In this document: positions 13,613 to 20,894 of the stretch, piece after piece
Numbering within the stretch: the first letter of the stretch is position 1
Layout of the letters: every line of letters begins with the position of its first letter
From: Candidatus Peribacterales bacterium
GTDB lineage: Bacteria > Patescibacteriota > Gracilibacteria > Peribacterales > Peribacteraceae
DNA length: 20,986 nt
NCBI GenBank assembly: GCA_021731345.1
Contig: JAKFXO010000003.1
Coordinates: 1-20,986 of the forward strand
Direction of reading: 5' to 3'
Position numbers and translations under genes: made by a program
Notes under the pieces: generated by a model
The model's database searches: none
What the model was told of the DNA's origin: nothing
The model's input: only the letters and a program-made list of their open reading frames with translations

Positions 13613-15736
13613 ATGGATCCCATTCGTTTTGAGAAAGCCAACAAACTGCGTGCACTGAAGCGTCTGCCGTATGCCGCCAAGTTTGCAAGGTCGCATACGC
13701 TGAAGGCCGCGCACGATGCAGGTGAAGGAACAGCCGTCACAGTCGCCGGTCGCATCATGCTTTTCAGGGAAATGGGAAAGCTCACTTTTGCTCAGCTGCA
13801 AGACCACACTGGACGTTTACAAATTGCATTTCGCGACGAAGAGCTAGGGAAAGAAGAGCACAAACTTTTGCAGAAGATGATCGACCTCGGTGACATCATC
13901 GGAATTTCCGGTGAACGTTTTACGACGCAAAAAGGTGAACCGACAATCAATGTGAAAAGTTGGACGATGCTCACGAAAGCACTCCGTCAGCCGCCAGAAA
14001 AATGGCATGGAATTTCTGATCGTGAGACTGCGTACAGAAAAAGATATTTGGACACGATGAGTAACCGTGAAGCGTTCGACAGGTTTCAGTTTCGCTCCGC
14101 ATTCATCAAAGCAATGCGCGAGTTTTACTGGAGTCATGGCTTCACGGAGGTCGATCTTCCAGTTCTTGTAAATTCTGCTTCTGGAGCGCTTGCAACACCA
14201 TTTACGACACATCACAACGCACTCGATTTGGATGTGTATTTGCGCATCGCGCTCGAGACACATCAGAAAGAATGCCTCGTCGGTGGTTTTGATAAAACAT
14301 TCGCACTCGGTCCGGTGTTCCGTAACGAAGGCATGGACCCATCACATCTCCAGGAGTTCACGATGTGTGAACACTATGCATCGTACTGGGACTACGAAGA
14401 CAACATGCGTTTTACGGAAGACATGCTCCGTACGCTTCTCACGAAAACGCTCGGTACGACGAAGGTAAAAATTCCTGATCGTGATGGAAAACCGATCGAA
14501 GTCGACTTCGGTGGCGACTGGCCACGGCTCTCGATGCGCGATGTCATCCTGAAAGATTGCGGAATTGACTATGATACGACAAAGACCGCAGATGCGCTCA
14601 GGCAAGCCATGAAAGACAAAGGCATCCAACTCGACACCGATATCTCGAAGCTCGGCCGCGGCAACTTGATCGATCAACTCTATAAGAAGGTGAGTCGACC
14701 AAAGATTGTTGCGCCGGTGTTCATCACGAAGCATCCGCTTGATCTTTCTCCGCTCGCGCGCCGGAATGATGAAAACCCCGACATCACAGATAGATTCCAA
14801 CTCGTTGTCGGTGGATGGGAAATCGTGAATGCGTACTCCGAGCTCGTTGATCCTGTCGATCAGGCTGAGCGATTCATTGCGCAATCGACGGCCAAAGAAG
14901 GAGGCGACGCCGATGCACACGGCAAAGATGATGAATTCGTCGAAGCGCTGGAATATGGCTGCCCGCCGTGTTCAGGCTGGGGTATGGGTATCGATAGAAT
15001 CGTCACGCTCCTGACGTCACAAGAGAACCTGCGCGATGTTGTTCTGTTCCCGATCATGAAGCCGGAACACAAAAGTTCTGCTGCCGTCGCACCGAAGAAA
15101 GATGTTGCTGCAAAACCAGCTGCCTCACTTCCATCCGCTGGAGGCGCGCACCTTTTGCAGCACGCGGACTACGGTCATCTTCTTCCTGCGGCACATGGTC
15201 TTCTTGAAACTCACGCTGTCCAAACGAAAGCGCACTTGATCGCAACTGGTGCCGCGATGGAAGCACTCGCCAAGAAATTTGGCGGTGATCCAGCGACATG
15301 GAAGGTCGCAGGCATGCTCCATGACCTTGATTGGGATTCTTTGCAGAAGGATGCGGAAAAACACTGTGGTAGTACATTGGAACAGATGCTTTCAACCATC
15401 AAAGCACCAGCAGAATTGCTTGCAGATATCCGTGCGCACTACGCGCACAAATATGGAGCGGACTATCCACTGAATACACAGCTTCGAAAATGTTTGTACT
15501 GCGTCGATGAGCTCACTGGTTTCATCATCGCGGTGACGTATGTACGCCCAAGTAAAAAAATCGCGGACGTCGAAGTCTCAAGCGTAAAGAAGAAACTGAA
15601 AGACAAAGGCTTCGCCGCGCAGGTGAGTCGTGAGCAAATCAAGGAATGTGAAACGCTGCTTGGCATGCCACTCGATGAGATGATTGAACTCACGCTCACA
15701 GCTATGAAAGGCGTGGCTACTGACCTAGGTCTGTAA
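13613..15736 (+). CDS. lysS: Class II lysyl-tRNA synthetase fused to a C-terminal HD-domain hydrolase
   Basis: Residues about 1-485 form LysRS: an N-terminal OB anticodon-binding domain (VAGRIMLFREMGKLTFAQL), motif 2 (FRNEG...HLQEFT), the LysRS-specific EIVNAYSELVDPVDQAERF and motif 3 (GWGMGIDRIV). Motif 2 has HLQEFT where typical LysRS has HNPEFT. After an Ala/Pro/Lys linker (about 486-510), residues 511-707 form an HD domain: His541 region, MLHDLDW (His570-Asp571), VDELTGFIIA, RPSKKIADV and FAAQVSRE. These match the stand-alone HDIG phosphohydrolase family. The normal LysRS length is about 500. The ATG has GAGGAG some 20 nt upstream, too far for a usual Shine-Dalgarno sequence. It is divergent from rplC. 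Confidence 0.93.
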   Translation: MDPIRFEKANKLRALKRLPYAAKFARSHTLKAAHDAGEGTAVTVAGRIMLFREMGKLTFAQLQDHTGRLQIAFRDEELGKEEHKLLQKMIDLGDIIGISGERFTTQKGEPTINVKSWTMLTKALRQPPEKWHGISDRETAYRKRYLDTMSNREAFDRFQFRSAFIKAMREFYWSHGFTEVDLPVLVNSASGALATPFTTHHNALDLDVYLRIALETHQKECLVGGFDKTFALGPVFRNEGMDPSHLQEFTMCEHYASYWDYEDNMRFTEDMLRTLLTKTLGTTKVKIPDRDGKPIEVDFGGDWPRLSMRDVILKDCGIDYDTTKTADALRQAMKDKGIQLDTDISKLGRGNLIDQLYKKVSRPKIVAPVFITKHPLDLSPLARRNDENPDITDRFQLVVGGWEIVNAYSELVDPVDQAERFIAQSTAKEGGDADAHGKDDEFVEALEYGCPPCSGWGMGIDRIVTLLTSQENLRDVVLFPIMKPEHKSSAAVAPKKDVAAKPAASLPSAGGAHLLQHADYGHLLPAAHGLLETHAVQTKAHLIATGAAMEALAKKFGGDPATWKVAGMLHDLDWDSLQKDAEKHCGSTLEQMLSTIKAPAELLADIRAHYAHKYGADYPLNTQLRKCLYCVDELTGFIIAVTYVRPSKKIADVEVSSVKKKLKDKGFAAQVSREQIKECETLLGMPLDEMIELTLTAMKGVATDLGL

Positions 15737-15799
15737 AAGTTCGATTTTTGGCTTACATTCGATGAAAATCCTGCGAATAATTTGCGTCCACCAGAATGA

Positions 15800-16888
15800 T
15801 CATGCGTGCTGAGGGATTTCCAGGGAAAGATCCTGCGCTGACTTCCGAGTCAAAATATCGACAATATTGCCAGGACGAAGGATGAGGCTATTCACATGCC
15901 CCCCTCTCGCGCAAGGAGACATCATCTTCAAAGGGATATCGGGGGACGCCAACTCGACAATGACAATTTGAACGTCGATTCCTCGATCTTCCATGGAATA
16001 AATAAATTCCTGGAGTTGCGTCGGTTTTTTGAGCATCTTTGCACGAAATTGCTCATCACTCGTGGTCGTATCGAAGAGAAATAGCCTGCTGCAGTGCTTG
16101 CCTGTAGGGTCCATGCCGGTAGCGATAGCCGCATCCACCTCTGTCAAAGTGCCTTGCGAATCTTGAAGAGGCTTATTGCGATGTGATGCATGTGAATTCC
16201 CAATTGATTGATGAAATTTAATTTCACAATTCAGGCGTGTCGTAAATCGCAGGCTATAACGACCAGACGATCCATCGGGTATTGCAAACCTCGATTTTCG
16301 ATCAAGCAGCATCGTGTCTGAGGACTGCTGACCGGATGCAAATGCATCTGTCAGCATCTGTTGAAGAATAAGCTCTCCGACACATCCACGGATACGGCGC
16401 TCATTCGTTGCTGGATCAAGCTTGTGAATCTTCTGATTCGACTTTCTATTTGTATTGGTATTACGCAATTCATCACGAATATGTGCTTTTACAGCCTTCA
16501 GATGCTCTCCCCATGCCTCTGGTGAAGCCATGGTAAGCGAGTCTGTACTGCAAATATTTTGGACTCTCTCTTGAAGAGCTTCATCAATATCTCTGAAGGA
16601 AAGGCATGGCGTCTCATTTGTCAGCGTTAGTGTGTTGTCTGTAAGCGTAGACCAGAGTTGGGATGAAGCACTCGTAAGAATCCGTTCAAGATTCTGCAGA
16701 ATCTCGCTACTAGCGCCTTCGTTATTCTCGCCTGGTTGAATAGAAATAGTAACAGAACCATTCAAGGCTATTGCTCGTTGTACCGAGGCACGCAAAGACT
16801 CCAAAGAAGAATGCTCTCCAATTTTCCCACTTTGCCGTGGAGAAAAGTCAGCAGCAGAGAGTTTGATTTCTGAACTTGCAACAAGCAT
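15800..16888 (-). CDS. Hypothetical protein with PD-(D/E)XK nuclease-like motifs
   Basis: I do not recognise this 362-aa protein. The first 150 residues are Ser/Thr-rich with no clear domain. The C-terminal half has GELILQQML (Glu172), an ordered strand pair with CEIKF (222-226), TEVDAAIATG (249-258) and LFLFDTTTSDEQF (269-281). A helix Glu, a (T)EVD strand and a following hydrophobic strand with an acidic residue resemble the restriction-endonuclease-like core, but the expected Lys is replaced by Thr in the last strand, so activity is doubtful. Two 60-nt samples counted by hand (16201 and 16441 onward) are 35% and 33% G+C, against 57% in rplB. Acquisition by transfer is possible. No leader motif is seen before the ATG. 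Confidence 0.7.
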   Translation of the reverse strand: MLVASSEIKLSAADFSPRQSGKIGEHSSLESLRASVQRAIALNGSVTISIQPGENNEGASSEILQNLERILTSASSQLWSTLTDNTLTLTNETPCLSFRDIDEALQERVQNICSTDSLTMASPEAWGEHLKAVKAHIRDELRNTNTNRKSNQKIHKLDPATNERRIRGCVGELILQQMLTDAFASGQQSSDTMLLDRKSRFAIPDGSSGRYSLRFTTRLNCEIKFHQSIGNSHASHRNKPLQDSQGTLTEVDAAIATGMDPTGKHCSRLFLFDTTTSDEQFRAKMLKKPTQLQEFIYSMEDRGIDVQIVIVELASPDIPLKMMSPCARGGHVNSLILRPGNIVDILTRKSAQDLSLEIPQHA

Positions 16889-16925
16889 TGCACGTCACCG
16901 TAACGAATGAAAAAAAGAATGCAAG

Positions 16926-16957
16926 AAAAAGCGTATCCGTGCCTACTTCCTACGGAT
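16926..16957 (-). terminator. Probable Rho-independent terminator after the beta-CASP gene
   Basis: Read on the minus strand, ATCCGT and ACGGAT form a six-bp stem around an 11-nt loop (16935-16957), followed after ACGC by TTTTT (complement of 16926-16930). It lies in the 82-nt gap downstream of the MBL gene and would separate it from the hypothetical gene below. Confidence 0.45.
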
Positions 16958-16970
16958 TATTCTGCGGATA

Positions 16971-18377
16971 TTATGCAAGGATGTATTCCTTGCCACGCTC
17001 TGGCATTTCGACGTGCACCTTCATAGCCGCAGCCGTGCGCTCTGCAAGAGCGAACATACCGCGCTCTTCACCGTGCACAAGGAACAGGCCTTTGAGGCCC
17101 GGTACGGCCTGAATAAGCTTATCCAGGTCATTCTTATCAGCATGGCCCGAGTACGCGTTGATGTAGTGAATTTCGGCTTTCTTGCGGATGACTTGATCGA
17201 AAATTTTCACATCCGTGTACTGCGGATCAATGATGCGACGACCGAGTGTATTTTCGGCCATGTAACCCACAGCAAGCACAGTGTTTCTTGGGTCAGCGAG
17301 TTCGTTTTTGAGGTGATGGCGGATGCGACCAGCTTCACACATACCGGAACCAGCCATAATGATCATGGGGCCGCGTGCACCGTTGAGTTCTTTACTTTCC
17401 TCAGGAGTTTCCGTGTACGTGACGAGTGAGAACTGGAACGGATTGTGCGCCTTGCGAAGGAAGCGATCGAACATGTCTTGGTCATAACACTCCGGATGTT
17501 TCTGGAAAATGCCGGTGACTTTGGATGCGAGAGGAGAGTCGATAATGATCGGAACCGCTGGAATTTCTTTTGCGTCCCACAGAACGTGAAGGTCGTAAAC
17601 GATCTCCTGTGTGCGCTCCAAAGAAAAAGCTGGGATGAGGACTTTTCCGCCTCTGGCTGCGGTTTTAATGATAACGTCACGAAGCTTTTCACGAGCTGTG
17701 AGAATGCTATCGTGCTCACGATCTCCGTACGTACTTTCACAAATAAGATAATCCACCGGTGGCATAGATTCCGGATCTCGGATGATCGGGAGAGTGGAAC
17801 GTCCGACGTCACCGGAAAAACCGATGCGTACCGTTTTTCCATCTTTTTCGATTTCAAGAAGCATCATCGCCGAGCCGAGAATATGACCGGCTTCCATGAA
17901 CGAGCAGTACACACCGGGCACGACTTGGAATCTCTCGTGATAATTTTTTCCGACGAAAAGCTTCATGCATTCCGTCGCATCCTGCTGTGTATACAGAGGT
18001 CCGGTTGAGGGCAACATGGATTTCTCCAAGTGCCTACGGTGGAAATCTTCATCTTTTTCCTGAATGTAACCGCTGTCCTGGAGCATGACCTCCGTTAAGT
18101 CTTGCGTGGCGTAGGTACAGAAAATAGCCCCCTCGTAGCCCTTCTTGTAGAGCAGTGGAATGCGTCCTGAGTGATCCATGTGTGCATGTGAGAGCACCAT
18201 GGCATCAATCCCTGTTTTCGCGTCAAAGAGGAAACCTGCGTTCTTAGCGGCAGCTTCACTGCGACGGCCTTGGAACATGCCGCAGTCGAGAAGGATGGAT
18301 GTATCACCCATCCGAAGCTCGTGGCAGGTGCCCGTGACTTCTCTGGCCGCTCCGTGGGAAATAAGTTTAATGTCCAT
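16971..18377 (-). CDS. MBL-fold beta-CASP ribonuclease (CPSF73/Ysh1-like)
   Basis: The 468-aa protein has a metallo-beta-lactamase fold with a beta-CASP insert, a family of RNA endo- or exonucleases. The zinc motif SHAHMDHSG (HxHxDH, residues 64-69) is complete. It is followed by MEAGHILGSAM, IGFSGDVGRS (metal-bridging Asp), the ESTYGDREH segment, and the beta-CASP motifs IIMAGSGMCEAGRI and YSGHADKNDLD, then FLVHGE. There is no signal peptide. It probably takes part in RNA processing or decay. The start is 13 nt after the pseudouridine synthase stop, so the two genes form an operon. The leader GGTCTGAAGCAC lacks both a Shine-Dalgarno sequence and a C/U tract. Confidence 0.92.
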   Translation of the reverse strand: MDIKLISHGAAREVTGTCHELRMGDTSILLDCGMFQGRRSEAAAKNAGFLFDAKTGIDAMVLSHAHMDHSGRIPLLYKKGYEGAIFCTYATQDLTEVMLQDSGYIQEKDEDFHRRHLEKSMLPSTGPLYTQQDATECMKLFVGKNYHERFQVVPGVYCSFMEAGHILGSAMMLLEIEKDGKTVRIGFSGDVGRSTLPIIRDPESMPPVDYLICESTYGDREHDSILTAREKLRDVIIKTAARGGKVLIPAFSLERTQEIVYDLHVLWDAKEIPAVPIIIDSPLASKVTGIFQKHPECYDQDMFDRFLRKAHNPFQFSLVTYTETPEESKELNGARGPMIIMAGSGMCEAGRIRHHLKNELADPRNTVLAVGYMAENTLGRRIIDPQYTDVKIFDQVIRKKAEIHYINAYSGHADKNDLDKLIQAVPGLKGLFLVHGEERGMFALAERTAAAMKVHVEMPERGKEYILA

Positions 18378-18390
18378 GTGCTTCAGACCA

Positions 18391-19143
18391 TTATATCTTA
18401 ACAGACTGTAAAAGTCTCGTTTTTTCCTCTTCCGTTAGGGCTCGAACGGCACCCGGCTTCATGGTGTCATCGGTCAGGGTCATGATACGAATGCGACGCA
18501 GTGCCTTCACGGTGTAGCCAGTCTGCTGAAACATGCGACGTACCTGACGGTTCTTGCCCTCGGTCAAAACCACGCGAGCCCTAGTTGGTGCGATTTTCCA
18601 GCACTTGAGGGGCTTGGTTTCAGCACCGTCCATTTGGAAGCCTACTTCAATTTTTCGGCATACCAAAGGACTGATGGGCTGCGCTGTTTCGACCTCATAC
18701 TCTTTCTCGTGGTTAAACTTCGGATGGGTCAGGCGATAGGCGAGCACGCCATCGTTGGTAAAAAGCAAAAGCCCAGACGAATCCTTATCGAGTCGGCCAA
18801 CGGGGAAGACTTTGCCCCTCAGTTCGGGTGGCAAGACATCTCGGACTGTCCGAGTACCCGCACGTACCGTCTGCCCCTTCAAATTTGGCTCTTTGAGCGT
18901 TGTTCTCTCGATATTGACTGTCTCTACGCCCACAAGCTTGTTCATCACGTAATAGAGCATTTTTGTGCGATCCTCGAGGATCTTGCCATCGACCTCGATG
19001 GTATCGATGAGAGGATCTGCTTTTTGCCCAAGGATGGCCGTGACGCCATTCACCTTCACCAGACCCGAGGTGATGTACTCCTCAGACTTACGCCTGGAAG
19101 CAATACCACGTTCGGAGAGGATTTTCTGGAGTCGTTCAAGCAT
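18391..19143 (-). CDS. RsuA/RluB-family rRNA pseudouridine synthase
   Basis: Isomerises specific uridines in rRNA. The 250-aa protein has an N-terminal S4 RNA-binding domain (RLQKILSERGIASRRKSEEYITSGLVKVNG, residues 4-33) and the catalytic motif VGRLDKDSSGLLLFTNDG, with Asp119 as the expected catalytic residue. KNRQVRRMF near the C-terminus is also typical. RluB, RluE, RluF and RsuA cannot be told apart by eye; length and S4 domain favour an RluB-like role on 23S. I start at ATG 19143 because a longer frame adds an un-family-like 29 residues. It precedes the beta-CASP gene by 13 nt. Confidence 0.92.
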   Translation of the reverse strand: MLERLQKILSERGIASRRKSEEYITSGLVKVNGVTAILGQKADPLIDTIEVDGKILEDRTKMLYYVMNKLVGVETVNIERTTLKEPNLKGQTVRAGTRTVRDVLPPELRGKVFPVGRLDKDSSGLLLFTNDGVLAYRLTHPKFNHEKEYEVETAQPISPLVCRKIEVGFQMDGAETKPLKCWKIAPTRARVVLTEGKNRQVRRMFQQTGYTVKALRRIRIMTLTDDTMKPGAVRALTEEEKTRLLQSVKI

Positions 19144-19340
19144 AGACGCAGTGTAGCTTCGAACGTCGATTTTCGCGTACACCGTTTTCAGATTTAGCAG
19201 TTCACAAAAAACAATTCTTAGAACTGGCAAGAAATGAAAACCTCATTCACACGTCTTCATATGTAGTGCACGCCCTTCATGTTCACTGAGGAGTGGATCA
19301 AGGGCGTGCGCAATGATTTACCCTCTCCTCCCAATTCTCT
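19144..19340. other. Divergent intergenic region with inverted repeats
   Basis: This 197-nt spacer separates the divergent pseudouridine-synthase and GlsB-like genes. It contains CAGTTC...GAACTG with a 17-nt A/T-rich loop and, further right, the large hairpin listed separately. No convincing -35/-10 pair was found on either strand. The right end (TTTACCCTCTCCTCCCAATTCTCT) is a C/U-rich leader abutting the plus-strand ATG. Confidence 0.5.
19266..19311 (+). promoter_or_regulatory. Long leader hairpin upstream of the GlsB-like gene
   Basis: GCACGCCCTT (19268-19277) pairs perfectly with AAGGGCGTGC (19300-19309). A wobble plus a G-C pair extend the stem outward to 19266/19311. Inside, CACT-GAGG-AGTG (19284-19295) forms a second, four-bp stem with a GAGG loop. 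There is no T-run on either side, so it does not look like a terminator. It ends 29 nt before the start codon and may be a structured 5' leader, a small RNA or an operator. Confidence 0.55.
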
Positions 19341-19583
19341 ATGAGCATTCTCTACGCTGTCATCATCGGAATCATCGCAGGCTGGCTTGCAGGCCTCTTC
19401 GTCAAAGGTCGTGGCTTTGGCATGCTCGGCAACCTGGTCGTCGGCATCATCGGTGCCGTCATCGGTAGCTGGGTTTTTGGCCTTCTTGGCATCAATGCCT
19501 ACGGTTCGTTTGGTCCACTCATTACAGCTTTCATCGGCGCTGTGCTCTTTTTGGCGCTTGTGAAAGCCATGAAACATGCCTAG
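19341..19583 (+). CDS. GlsB/YeaQ/YmgE-family small membrane protein
   Basis: The 80-aa protein is almost entirely membrane segments separated by Gly-rich turns: AVIIGIIAGWLAGLFVKG, then GMLGNLVVGIIGAVIGSWVFGLLG, then ITAFIGAVLFLALVKAM. This is the pattern of the transglycosylase-associated (GlsB/YeaQ) family, linked to stress responses and envelope maintenance but without known enzymatic function. The start follows a C/U tract (CCCTCTCCTCCCAATTCTCT-ATG). Two other small membrane protein genes follow on the same strand at short spacing, so they probably form an operon. Confidence 0.88.
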   Translation: MSILYAVIIGIIAGWLAGLFVKGRGFGMLGNLVVGIIGAVIGSWVFGLLGINAYGSFGPLITAFIGAVLFLALVKAMKHA

Positions 19584-19612
19584 TTCCCATCTATTCTTTC
19601 CCTCTTTCTTCT

Positions 19613-19801
19613 ATGGCTAATACCGATTCTACGAGCAGCATTGTCGTTGCAATTGTCGCCATCGTCGCAGTCATCACCGTTGCATATGTCGGGCTGATGT
19701 TTCTGAACAAAGCACCGTCTGAAAATCCAGAAGGTACGACTGCCGGTATTGATCTCAGTATCGGTAATGACAATCCTCCTCCCCCTGCTTATGCCGAATA
19801 A
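19613..19801 (+). CDS. Small single-pass membrane protein, function unknown
   Basis: This 62-aa protein has a polar N-terminus, one strongly hydrophobic segment (IVVAIVAIVAVITVAYVGLMF, residues about 10-30) and a Pro-rich polar tail ending in PPPPAYAE. I recognise no family. The gene is supported by its leader, an uninterrupted C/U stretch (CTTTCCCTCTTTCTTCT-ATG), and by its overlap: its last 11 nt overlap the YggT-like gene, suggesting coupled translation. The Pro codons CCT-CCT-CCC-CCT near its 3' end supply the C/U tract before the YggT start. Confidence 0.72.
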   Translation: MANTDSTSSIVVAIVAIVAVITVAYVGLMFLNKAPSENPEGTTAGIDLSIGNDNPPPPAYAE

Positions 19802-20165
19802 TCTCATCACCATCGGCCAAAGTCCCGTCGCTCTCATGGTTCGACTCATCAACTTCGCTACGGGCATCGTTGAATTTCTTCTCGGTCTCCGGTTCTTCCT
19901 ACGATTTGCAGGAGCCAATGCAGGCAACGGATTCGTGGCGTTTATCTACCAGTTTTCCGATCTTTTCCTTGCACCGTTTCGCAGTATTTTTCCGCGCTCC
20001 GTCATCGAAGGATCAGTCCTGGAATGGTCTACGCTCTTTGCCATGGCCATCTACGGCATCGTTGGATACGCGCTGACGCAACTCATTCTGATACTGACGA
20101 AACACGAAGACGTCGTCGAAGTGGATGTTGAACCCCTGGATATCGACACGTTAAAAAATGTCTAA
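19791..20165 (+). CDS. YggT family membrane protein
   Basis: The 124-aa protein has the YggT pattern: hydrophobic segment LINFATGIVEFLLGLRFFLRFAG, then the conserved FLAPFRSIFP-type motif (here SDLFLAPFRSIFP), then a second segment LFAMAIYGIVGYALTQLILIL, and an acidic tail. YggT proteins are integral membrane proteins associated with cell division or osmotic stress, but their mechanism is unknown. I prefer ATG 19791 over 19749, since the upstream part is the coding end of the previous gene and CCTCCTCCCCCTGCTT lies just before it. A terminator follows the stop by about 15 nt. Confidence 0.87.
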   Translation: MPNNLITIGQSPVALMVRLINFATGIVEFLLGLRFFLRFAGANAGNGFVAFIYQFSDLFLAPFRSIFPRSVIEGSVLEWSTLFAMAIYGIVGYALTQLILILTKHEDVVEVDVEPLDIDTLKNV

Positions 20166-20174
20166 TACATATGC

Positions 20175-20204
20175 AAAAAAGCACCCTGCCTATGGGGTGC
20201 TTTT
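20175..20204 (+). terminator. Rho-independent terminator after the YggT gene
   Basis: GCACCC (20181-20186) pairs with GGGTGC (20195-20200) around an eight-nt loop, flanked by AAAAAA and TTTT. The flanking A and T runs allow it to act in both directions. It closes the envelope gene cluster before the Ser-rich gene. Confidence 0.8.
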
Positions 20205-20237
20205 GCTATGTTGCAGACTGAAGAAAGGCGTTCTAGC

Positions 20238-20561
20238 ATGTGGAATATGCACATGCACAAGCACACCACTCTCGTTCTCGCAGCTCTTGCAATCGTCTTT
20301 ACCGCGACTGTGATCGTCATTGCTTCTCCGAGCATTCGAGCAAGTCTTACAGGCTCCTCATCTTCTCGCAGCAGTACGAGTTCGTCATTCTCTCGTTCGC
20401 CATCGTCGAGTATCGCAACGACATCGTCGTCCGTAGCCATGACGAGTTCGAGTGACTCCTCTCTTTCTAGCTCTGAAAGCACCTCAGCCAAGAAAGGTGA
20501 TGTCTGCGTTCGAGATGCGTCCTGCAAGCCTCTGGCCTGCATCAACGGGACCTGCCAATAG
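20238..20561 (+). CDS. Hypothetical membrane-anchored Ser-rich protein with C-terminal Cys motif
   Basis: From ATG 20238 the protein is 107 aa: a short N-terminus with several Met and His residues, one hydrophobic segment (LVLAALAIVFTATVIVIA), then about 50 residues that are mostly Ser with Thr, and a compact end GDVCVRDASCKPLACINGTC with four cysteines. The layout suggests a signal anchor, an extracytoplasmic flexible stalk and a small disulfide or metal-bound head. I recognise no family. ATG 20208 is also possible but lies at the edge of the terminator hairpin. No C/U leader is visible. It ends just before the bidirectional terminator shared with the rRNA operon. Confidence 0.6.
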   Translation: MWNMHMHKHTTLVLAALAIVFTATVIVIASPSIRASLTGSSSSRSSTSSSFSRSPSSSIATTSSSVAMTSSSDSSLSSSESTSAKKGDVCVRDASCKPLACINGTCQ

Positions 20562-20568
20562 CACGTCG

Positions 20569-20594
20569 AAAAAGCCTCTCTGAGGCTCGTTTTA
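20569..20594. terminator. Bidirectional terminator between the Ser-rich gene and the rRNA operon
   Basis: AGCCTC (20573-20578) and GAGGCT (20582-20587) form a six-bp stem with a TCT loop. On the plus strand it is followed by CGTTTT. On the minus strand it is followed by TTTTT (complement of 20569-20573), giving a good terminator for the 23S-5S transcript. A second hairpin, AAGAAGC-TCTC-GCTTCTT (20613-20630), lies between it and the 5S gene. Confidence 0.78.
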
Positions 20595-20655
20595 GGTACG
20601 TTCAAGGAGCCAAAGAAGCTCTCGCTTCTTAGACTCTTTGTTCACTCAGCACTTA

Positions 20656-20772
20656 GTCTTGGCACCGACCTACTCTTGCACGGTGGAACCGTACTACCAT
20701 TGGCGCGCTTGAGCTTAACTGCCGTGTTCGGAATGGGAACGGGTGTTTCCCCAAGGCTATAGGCACCAAGAC
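20656..20772 (-). rRNA. rrf: 5S ribosomal RNA
   Basis: The minus strand carries the 5S hallmarks: GGGGAAACACCCGTTCCCATTCCGAACACGG, the CAGTTAAGC segment, and closing ends GTCTTGGTGCC and GGTGCCAAGAC, which pair to form helix I with two wobble pairs. The length is 117 nt by this pairing, and the exact ends could differ by a few nt. It lies about 120 nt downstream of 23S in the usual order. Confidence 0.95.
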
Positions 20773-20894
20773 AAAATGCTGATGTGAAATAACAATCAAT
20801 AATGAATATCGGTGAGCATGAAGGAATTTCTTCCCGCATGTCCACGTAATGCCCGCGTTAATGGGCCATGAACAGCACGATAATGAAAATATAT
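20773..20894 (-). other. 23S-5S spacer
   Basis: This roughly 122-nt spacer of the rRNA transcript has no tRNA that I can fold by eye. A small imperfect hairpin (ATGGCCC...GGGCAT with one bulge) lies near the 23S side, and the remainder is A/T-rich toward 5S. Confidence 0.6.

Noticed and set aside
18390..18395. Perfect TATAAT on the minus strand just before the beta-CASP start
   Set aside because: It overlaps the stop codon of the upstream gene and lacks a -35 (GAGACT is poor). Coincidence within an operon is likely, though an internal promoter is not excluded.
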